DNA from: Leptolinea sp964420995
GTDB taxonomy: Bacteria; Chloroflexota; Anaerolineae; Anaerolineales; Anaerolineaceae
Assembly: GCA_964420995.1 (NCBI GenBank)
Contig: CAYQUX010000005.1
Coordinates: 1 to 64,000 of the forward strand
Reading direction: 5' to 3'
Length of the DNA: 64,000 bases
Shown: positions 59,001 through 64,000 of the stretch, piece by piece
Layout: every line of letters begins with the position of its first letter
Numbering within the stretch: the first letter of the stretch is position 1
Translations under genes and position numbers: made by a program
The notes under the pieces: model-generated
Told to the model about the DNA's origin: nothing
Databases searched by the model: none
Seen by the model: only the letters and a program-made list of their open reading frames with translations

Positions 59001-61432
59001 GTTCTACCCAGACCTCCCTGGGCGATCCATTTGTTCTCGCTATTCATCGCTGAAGCCTGGTCAACAGCGGACCGGAATTCATTAAAAGCCTCATCCAGAT
59101 TCCCCATTGCGTAATGCAATGCGCCAAGCAAAAGGTGACCGCGGATGGATTCGGGAACTTTATTAAGCAGGTTTGTCACCACCTGAGCCGCTTCAGCCAG
59201 ATTTATATTCGGGCGGGCTTTTCCTTCCACAACCAGAGATTCCAACTTTGTTTCGAGCTGGGAAAGGCATAACTTAATGGCAGCTTCTTCATCGGCCGCG
59301 TTATTTCTTACAGCCGTCTTTAACGGTTCAATGGCTTCAAGGTAATTTCCGGCTTCCTGCAGGAGAAAACCGTGAGTTCTCGCCAGGCCAACATCTTCAG
59401 GCCACCGTTTCCGGATCATATTTAATAATTCCATTGCTTCGGCGTTGTGACCCAGTGTAACCAAAGCATTGCTTAGCATGCTGGCAACCTCAAGATTTTC
59501 AGGTTGCTTGCTGGCTGCTAGTCGCAGATGAGGGAGCGCTTCCGAAGGCCTTCCCGTCTCCATGCTTAGTAAAGCAAGTTCCAGGTTTATTTCAGATGAA
59601 TCGGGAAGAGAAAATTCCGCTGAACGCAACGTTTCGTATGCTTTTTGTAAATCACCGGTTTGCTTTTGGAATTTTGACAGAGCCAACCAGACTTCACTAT
59701 TGTCTGGCGCCAGTAATATTGATTTTTGCAATTGTTCCGATGCAGTTTCATTATCACCAACTGCCGCGGCTGCCTGTCCCCAGTACGAACACACCAACCC
59801 GCTAAATGGATCTTTTTCTACTATCGATTTGCAAATCTCAATGGTTTCCTGAAACTTACCCGCCTTAAAAGTCGCCCTTGCCATGTGAATCAGATCTTCG
59901 ATTTGTGGATTTTCGTCCAATTCGATAACCCGTTTCCACTCCTCCATGGCATTGTTGAATCGCCCATTTGTTTCATGAAGTTTTGCCAGCAACCGGCGAT
60001 TTTCAGGTTTTCCCGGCTCAAGGGATACGGCCAGCGTTAAAGACTTTGCCGCTCTTTCCGGTTGATCGTTACGAATAAACAGGTCTCCCAATAAAGCCAG
60101 TAATCTGGCGTTAGTGGGTTGAAAGCGTAAGAACCATTCCACGGCAAATCCCGCTTCGACAAGGTAGTTCAAATTTATCAAAAGATCAACAAACTCTTCG
60201 GGCTGCCAATTAATCAGAAATTTGGGACTGTAATCTGGTCTGGCTGTAGAGATGAAGTGCATTAATGCTTCCACTGATGGGGCTGCCAGCATTCTTGCTT
60301 TTTCCAGGTCACCTGCCGCCGCTATCTTTGCCGCCTCGTGTAGATCTCTGAACGTGCTGCCAAATTTACCAGGCAGGTTTTTTGTACCGGCTTTGGACCT
60401 TCCTGTTGCCGCAGCCAGTAGAAGTTCACCCTGTAATCCGGAATGAACGCCATTATCCACCTCATCCGTTCCACTGATTGATTTTGCTGATCTTTCAGGA
60501 AGAGTGGACTGCAAAGCAGATTGTTGTAATTTAAGCCCGGTTGTAAGATACGCCAGTGTTTCTGCGGCGGATTTCAAAAACCGGTCTGCTTCAATTTCTT
60601 TTCCTGCCAGTTGGAATAGCGTTGCGGCTTGTTGGAGGCGAACGGCCTTTGCCGCCACCTGGGGTAAATCCAGTGAAGACATTTCAGTGGATAGAAAGCC
60701 ATTTAAAAGGTTGGATGTTGAATTGGCAATAAGTAGTCTTGCCAGTTGCTCACTTAATGCCAATTCACCTCTCAATGCGAATGTTTGCAGCCAGTCAATT
60801 TGCCCTGAAAGCTCCAGATTGATCATCAGGCTTGAAAGAATATTTACCCTGTCTTTTACAGAGCCAGGGCTCGATAGAACAGCATGGCTTACCAGCTCTC
60901 TCCCCAATTTTCCATGAAGACTCAAGAGTTCACCGAAAAGAGATTCGTTATCTGGTGTTATGCCACATAGAATGGCTAAAATTGTTTTCCATCTCGAAAG
61001 CAATTCACTGTCATTTTGAGAGGGATCTTGTTCAATCTCTTCAGCAAGATTTTCCCAGCTCTTAATCAACTTGCGCCTTTCGCGCAAAGCCAATGCCGCA
61101 AAGCCAGCCTGGGATAGATTTTCAGGAAGTTTACCGTTACGGCAAATTGTCTCGTAATTTTGAATTGAAGTCTGCTTTATATTTCCATCTACGCTCAGAC
61201 TCAAATTTTGTAAATTTTCAGGAGAAGACAATTCTTCAAGCTGACAGAAAATAGCGGCCGGAGTCCATTTTGATAGATCCGTGTTTGATTCCTGCGCAAG
61301 TTTCACGGCCAGCGTCTCATCCTGAATGGCTTGCCAAACATGTTCATCCTGGCGGAGCGCGGCTATCAATTGAGCGGCGTCTTTTTCAGTAAAAATTTGA
61401 TTGATTTTTGTAACCAAGTCTGCTGGTTGCAT
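56009..61432 (-). CDS. Giant TPR-repeat protein
   Basis: About 1807 residues, no signal peptide or obvious TM helix. Residues about 1-390 are helical without clear repeats; from about 430 to the end are many tetratricopeptide-like repeats (for example LGDLFIRNDQPERAAKSLTLAVSLEP and LGKLYIQNKQNHQAIHAFSKAVELDP). It should act as a large protein-binding scaffold. I prefer the ATG at 61432, because GGAG lies 6 bp before it; an earlier TTG (61465) and ATG (61447) are in frame, the TTG overlapping the small membrane gene by 8 bp. The stop overlaps the peptidase start (ATGA), so the two proteins are probably made in fixed ratio and act together. Confidence 0.85.
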   Translation of the reverse strand: MQPADLVTKINQIFTEKDAAQLIAALRQDEHVWQAIQDETLAVKLAQESNTDLSKWTPAAIFCQLEELSSPENLQNLSLSVDGNIKQTSIQNYETICRNGKLPENLSQAGFAALALRERRKLIKSWENLAEEIEQDPSQNDSELLSRWKTILAILCGITPDNESLFGELLSLHGKLGRELVSHAVLSSPGSVKDRVNILSSLMINLELSGQIDWLQTFALRGELALSEQLARLLIANSTSNLLNGFLSTEMSSLDLPQVAAKAVRLQQAATLFQLAGKEIEADRFLKSAAETLAYLTTGLKLQQSALQSTLPERSAKSISGTDEVDNGVHSGLQGELLLAAATGRSKAGTKNLPGKFGSTFRDLHEAAKIAAAGDLEKARMLAAPSVEALMHFISTARPDYSPKFLINWQPEEFVDLLINLNYLVEAGFAVEWFLRFQPTNARLLALLGDLFIRNDQPERAAKSLTLAVSLEPGKPENRRLLAKLHETNGRFNNAMEEWKRVIELDENPQIEDLIHMARATFKAGKFQETIEICKSIVEKDPFSGLVCSYWGQAAAAVGDNETASEQLQKSILLAPDNSEVWLALSKFQKQTGDLQKAYETLRSAEFSLPDSSEINLELALLSMETGRPSEALPHLRLAASKQPENLEVASMLSNALVTLGHNAEAMELLNMIRKRWPEDVGLARTHGFLLQEAGNYLEAIEPLKTAVRNNAADEEAAIKLCLSQLETKLESLVVEGKARPNINLAEAAQVVTNLLNKVPESIRGHLLLGALHYAMGNLDEAFNEFRSAVDQASAMNSENKWIAQGGLGRTALALNKPEVALAVLDEATMEQPKNLPLQRLLVPAYMKANLPQEALITAQHAVDMAPDDVENLVWYAKTMLEIGNKEEAVKTVRRASDCLHGDASSLINLAALGLEVEEHPAVRKSLMELNTMPDVNPADLVRAAGYQILLGDHAGAGENLSRAIKMTNSSNPKWLFELACLQKSMGDASAAQETVRQAIAGDPLAAENWLVQSDLFAEQGRHQSAIESLEKALSLSGNVTTVEKSDQSAESNSIFSRYRDIATAEIHNRFAALMYYIGNLTGALVHAEQALELEPQNLEYRLQAARLAQSLLLTDRAVSLAEIPADKEQLLNLEETGSVECDIAAELHSIKAGLLVNENKLAEAEELFQKISRLSPTSFSKENIEIRLMACIGNLNEVKESIDSHVVQHLLENRKTKNTLQLSGISIAALDAALVVERWDLAEKLAAQIVTNNGLEPAAHLALAKTLVRSGEEYIIRKELGIQNHLPESKILDQKQHERYEAEINAVSKQSNSNEVGRWHKRGLLIYGGKAGLDKVTNADFVGSEDQAAYLQALRCAGRVDDAISCGEQFEESPQLLLQLGLAYAEKNPRTGLDLCLHLNEMQPASPISLAASAKLAELSGETGMAVNFLNEALQQYDDEAGWRAWLSNLLATQKDFDNAAHQMEEALSHSPESSKNWEALGKLYIQNKQNHQAIHAFSKAVELDPSDPDVLLSLANSYRAAGEIQDALDCIEKAIELNVKPDRALLLRGEISRDLGNLADSIEFSRKALKANPNSLDAYLFLAQTQRVAGKAAEASETIEQAIVTLGAKVELLIEKARIVHSFKGAREALPFLQGLVSQYPKNEEIMAMLAKVQAELGDLTNAEHTALESLKVQPNQPELNVFVGKLLRKSGQLDKAIHHFGKAVEQSHLDLDAVIELAQTHQEQREYDRALEAFQTAIQIAPRDIRAYIGAAAIYRESKDYSRAEDMLRRAAEIDPGNLAIKRQLGAVVALNLVHTTQEAKTLA

Positions 61433-61457
61433 TATTTTCTCCGTCATCCCCGGCAAA

Positions 61458-61781
61458 TTATCCAAGTTGGGTGAGAATACCCATGGCGCAACCTATTGCA
61501 ACAATTCCCACAAGAATAAGAAAAATCCCTATCCCTGTTGTTGTTTTCACCAGATCATTTACAGCCGCAATCAAAGCTGTCGCATTGCCAACCAAACCAC
61601 TGACTTCCTCTGTCAATCCCTTTTGAGCCAGGGCGGTCGTTTGACGGGCAATCGTCCTCAAATCTCCACCTGCAACTTTTGCCACAAGGACAAATATCCC
61701 CGAAGCTATGGCAAAGATTCCAATAATAAAAAGAAAAACAGCCATTGCCATAAAAACATCGGAAACAGAGAAGATCGACAT
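61458..61781 (-). CDS. Two-TM membrane protein of unknown function
   Basis: 107 residues. TM helices at about 9-35 and 83-104 flank a helical segment (GGDLRTIARQTTALAQKGLTEEVSGLVGNATALIAAVNDL) that is amphipathic and rich in Ala, Thr and Leu. Not recognised. First gene after a sigma-54 promoter; AGGAGG lies 7 bp before the ATG, but inside a hairpin arm. The giant TPR gene follows at once. It may anchor or regulate the TPR/peptidase pair at the membrane. Confidence 0.78.
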   Translation of the reverse strand: MSIFSVSDVFMAMAVFLFIIGIFAIASGIFVLVAKVAGGDLRTIARQTTALAQKGLTEEVSGLVGNATALIAAVNDLVKTTTGIGIFLILVGIVAIGCAMGILTQLG

Positions 61782-61784
61782 AAA

Positions 61785-61817
61785 ACATCCTCCTGAAATG
61801 TGTTCTCAGGAGGATGT
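61785..61817 (-). promoter_or_regulatory. Hairpin that can hide the ribosome binding site
   Basis: Perfect 12-bp inverted repeat: ACATCCTCCTGA (61817-61806) and TCAGGAGGATGT (61796-61785), 9-nt loop, then TTTATG. The 3' arm contains AGGAGG of the two-TM gene. On transcripts from upstream the hairpin would form and block translation, or with TTTT act as a terminator. The sigma-54 start point is predicted near 61807, so transcripts from that promoter would lack the 5' arm. Confidence 0.75.
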
Positions 61818-61833
61818 TGCAATTTATATGCCA
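61818..61833 (-). promoter_or_regulatory. Sigma-54 promoter
   Basis: TGGCATATAAATTGCA on the minus strand matches TGGCAC-N5-TTGCW except for one base, with GG and GC exactly spaced. It starts 7 bp after the stop of the sigma-54 activator gene and reads into the two-TM gene. Confidence 0.83.
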
Positions 61834-61839
61834 CGGTTT

Positions 61840-63009
61840 CTATTTCGATTTCACTATATCAAGTGGCAGGTGATTAATATCCAAAATTGGGTCATCGCAG
61901 AAGATCATGGCTCGCTCAATATCGTGACTAAGTTCGCGAATGTTTCCCGGCCAGTCATACGCCATTAAAGCCTGCATCGCCCGCGGTGAAATATCCGTAA
62001 TATTCAGTCCTTGACGGGCATTTTGTTCCCTCATGAAGAAACCTACAAGTTCAGGTATGTCTTCCTTGCGTTCTCTCAACGGAGGAAGGTCCAGGTCTAC
62101 CACTTTTAGCCGGTAATAAAGATCTTCACGGAAATCTCCGTCTTTCATCATTTTCACCAGATCACGGTTGGAGGCGGAAATGATCTGAATATCCACCTTG
62201 TTGGTAGTTGTGCCGCCAACCCTACGGATTGATTTTTCCTCCACGGCCCGTAATAATTTCGACTGGATCTCCAATGGCATCTTTGATATCTCATCGAGAA
62301 AGAGCACACCACCATCCGCCACTTCCATCAGACCGTGTTTTCTTGTATCAGCTCCGGTGAAGGCGCCTTTTTCATAACCAAACAATTCGGATTCCAACAC
62401 AGTTGGTTGAATGGCTGCGCAATTTATGGCCATGAATTGTTTATTAGCCCGCGGGCCGCATTTATGAATGAATTGCGCCAGCACTTCCTTGCCGGTTCCT
62501 GTTTCGCCGGTGATTAACACTGAAACTGAAGCCTGTGCCGCCCGATGCGCGTGTTCAATCACGGTTTTCATACGTGTGTTATTGCCGACAACAAAATCGA
62601 CATTCTTTTGCTTTTCCCGCAGGTACGCCAGCTCCCGACGCATGGAGACAATTTCCTGCGCGCGGATAATGGACTGCTCCAGTTGCGGAAATTTAACCGG
62701 TTTGGTTAGAAAATCATGCGCACCGTTTTTCATGGCTTCTACGGCCGTTTCTATATCGCCATATCCGGTAATTACAATGATGGGAGGTCGGGCTGGAAGA
62801 GAATCCACTTCGTAAAGTAAATTCGGCCCATATCCATCCGGTAATTGAATATCCAGCAAAATCACATCACCCACACCATTCATGATCAAATCGCGGGCTT
62901 CTTTCAATGTGCCAGCACCGGTTATTTCATATCCTTTTGCCGATAAATAATCGCCTATATTCCTTCTCGCGTTTTCTTCATCATCAACGATCAATACATT
63001 AGTACCCAT
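61840..63009 (-). CDS. NtrC-family sigma-54 response regulator lacking a DNA-binding domain
   Basis: 389 residues. Receiver domain about 5-118 with Asp53 as phosphorylation site (Asp9/Asp10, Thr81 and Lys103 also present). The AAA+ domain has Walker A GETGTGK (168-174), the sigma-54 contact motif GAFTGA (215-220), Walker B LFLDE (236-240) and DFREDLYYRL. It ends soon after WPGNIREL and a short tail (LPLDIVKSK) with no Fis-type helix-turn-helix. It would have to act without specific DNA binding, as known for FlgR- or CtcC-type activators. It begins 1 bp after the kinase stop and faces the sigma-54 promoter just beyond its own stop. Confidence 0.92.
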   Translation of the reverse strand: MGTNVLIVDDEENARRNIGDYLSAKGYEITGAGTLKEARDLIMNGVGDVILLDIQLPDGYGPNLLYEVDSLPARPPIIVITGYGDIETAVEAMKNGAHDFLTKPVKFPQLEQSIIRAQEIVSMRRELAYLREKQKNVDFVVGNNTRMKTVIEHAHRAAQASVSVLITGETGTGKEVLAQFIHKCGPRANKQFMAINCAAIQPTVLESELFGYEKGAFTGADTRKHGLMEVADGGVLFLDEISKMPLEIQSKLLRAVEEKSIRRVGGTTTNKVDIQIISASNRDLVKMMKDGDFREDLYYRLKVVDLDLPPLRERKEDIPELVGFFMREQNARQGLNITDISPRAMQALMAYDWPGNIRELSHDIERAMIFCDDPILDINHLPLDIVKSK

Positions 63010-63010
63010 G

Positions 63011-64000
63011 CTACTCTCCGCTACTTGCAGGCAAAAAAACGTGGAATATTGTTCCCCCTGGGAAAGATTTTACCGTGATATTGCCCTGGTGGGCAGTCAA
63101 AATTCTCTTTGTTATGGCCAATCCCAGTCCCGTTCCGTGTGATTTTGTAGTTATAAAAGGTTCAAACATCCTTTCGCGAATTTCATCTGGTATCCCCGGG
63201 CCATTGTCAGACACACTGACCTCTATCTGTGGACGATTTGGCAGGGAATGATCCTGATTAACGTGAATGGCTAAAGTTCCCCCGTTCTGGCTCATCGCGT
63301 CAATCGCATTTGAAATCAGATTTGTGAAAACTTGTTCCAGCGCGCGTGGATCACCATCAATCTTTGGCAAATCTTGAGCGGCAGAAAAGAAAGGCAGCAC
63401 ATTCACTCGTGCCAGTCTTGGCCTCCAGCGGTCTAAAATTCTTTGAAGATATTGTGCGATATCAATTTTTTCCAATTTCAATTCTTGAGGTTTCGAAAGA
63501 GCCAGTATGGATTCCATTAGATGATCCAGCCGGGTGCAATCACCCAGCATCCTGGTAAGAACATCCAAATTAACATCTTCTTCGGGTAACCGGGCGGAAA
63601 TCAACTGCAATCCTGTTGAAATATTATTGATCGGATTTCTTACCTCATGCGCGAAGATGGCTGTGAATTCTCCAAGTAATGCCCGTTGTTCCAATTGTTG
63701 ACTGCGAAGTCGGATTTGCTCATGTTCACTGATATCGCGAATGAACATGACTATCCCCAGAAACTCCTTTTCCTTTACCACCGGGATCACTTGAATATGG
63801 GCAGGAAAGGATTGCCCATTTCGTTTATGAACAGACACGTTCCCCATATTATGCGTTGGAATGCCCTGACAGCATGATTCCAAAACAGTCATTAACCGGT
63901 CTGGTCCAATAATCACATTTGACACCGGCTGATTTTTTACTTCCCAGGCAGCATATTGCAGCATCCATTCCGCAGCGGGGTTGATCTCAATGATTTTGAG
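63011..64000 (-). CDS. PAS-domain sensor histidine kinase (5' end outside the window)
   Basis: At least 329 residues, incomplete at its N-terminus. The reading frame stays open to 64000, so the first ATG (63964) is internal to a PAS domain (INPAAEWMLQYA, then FPAHIQVIPV and GIVMFIRDISEH). HisKA has the phosphorylated His in FAHEVRNPINNIST, and HATPase has NLISNAIDAM, DNGPGIPDEIRERMFEPF and GTGLGLAITKRI. The fold and the PAS domain fit the NtrB-like kinases that pair with NtrC-type regulators, and the regulator gene follows 1 bp later. The signal it senses is unknown. Confidence 0.93.
   Translation of the reverse strand, partial: LKIIEINPAAEWMLQYAAWEVKNQPVSNVIIGPDRLMTVLESCCQGIPTHNMGNVSVHKRNGQSFPAHIQVIPVVKEKEFLGIVMFIRDISEHEQIRLRSQQLEQRALLGEFTAIFAHEVRNPINNISTGLQLISARLPEEDVNLDVLTRMLGDCTRLDHLMESILALSKPQELKLEKIDIAQYLQRILDRWRPRLARVNVLPFFSAAQDLPKIDGDPRALEQVFTNLISNAIDAMSQNGGTLAIHVNQDHSLPNRPQIEVSVSDNGPGIPDEIRERMFEPFITTKSHGTGLGLAITKRILTAHQGNITVKSFPGGTIFHVFLPASSGE

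Noticed and set aside
56009..61432. Tandem DNA repeat in the giant TPR gene
   Set aside because: The repeats are at the protein level and differ strongly in nucleotide sequence; no identical repeat units were seen.
1..64000. CRISPR array or restriction-modification system
   Set aside because: No regularly spaced repeats and no Cas, methylase or endonuclease signatures were found.

Overview
The window reads as a chromosomal segment of an anaerobic, moderate-GC bacterium. The best guess is a Chloroflexota of the class Anaerolineae. This rests on gene content (2-oxoacid:ferredoxin oxidoreductase, a NuoB-NuoCD-NuoI block, an FCD-type GntR regulator, DUF6504, giant TPR proteins) and was not tested by phylogeny. 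Genes are dense, operons are tight with 1-4 nt overlaps, and no prophage, IS element or CRISPR array was seen.

0.1-12 kb: a polar amino-acid binding lipoprotein, an ATP-grasp D-Ala-D-Ala ligase-like enzyme, a selenocysteine tRNA beside an M50 membrane protease, a PLP D-amino-acid enzyme, a PAP2/nucleotidyltransferase/quinate-dehydrogenase-like operon, an MBL-fold/LarA/esterase operon, and a Xer-type recombinase with a dif-like site just upstream.

12-21 kb (minus strand): phosphonate/phosphite importer phnD-phnC-phnE, a queuosine-precursor transporter, a NoeA-like methyltransferase, and a vWA / PP2C phosphatase / kinase-OB-fold triad resembling the TerY-associated triads. 21-26.4 kb (plus strand): an operon fmdB-like, argF, rocD, CoA-transferase, pyk. 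26.4-30 kb: korB-korA behind an FCD GntR regulator with a perfect palindromic operator candidate. 30-37.6 kb: nuoB-nuoCD-nuoI-(Cys-rich protein)-mrp-ricT-PIG-L, divergent from a Cys-rich winged-helix regulator, then an FkbM methyltransferase.

37.6-53 kb: a LysM/M23 lipoprotein, glmS controlled by a glmS ribozyme, typA, a tandem glycine riboswitch driving gcvH-gcvPA-gcvPB, a PfpI-like protein, a membrane metallophosphoesterase, an M17 aminopeptidase and alaS.

53.2-64 kb is the most unusual part. A histidine kinase (cut by the window end) and an NtrC-type sigma-54 activator that lacks its DNA-binding domain lie directly upstream of a canonical sigma-54 promoter. That promoter serves a translationally coupled trio: a two-TM protein, an about 1807-residue TPR protein and a TPR-like protein fused to a C25-like (clan CD) cysteine peptidase. 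The predicted sigma-54 start point falls inside a perfect 12-bp inverted repeat that would otherwise hide the ribosome binding site, which suggests a promoter-dependent translational switch.
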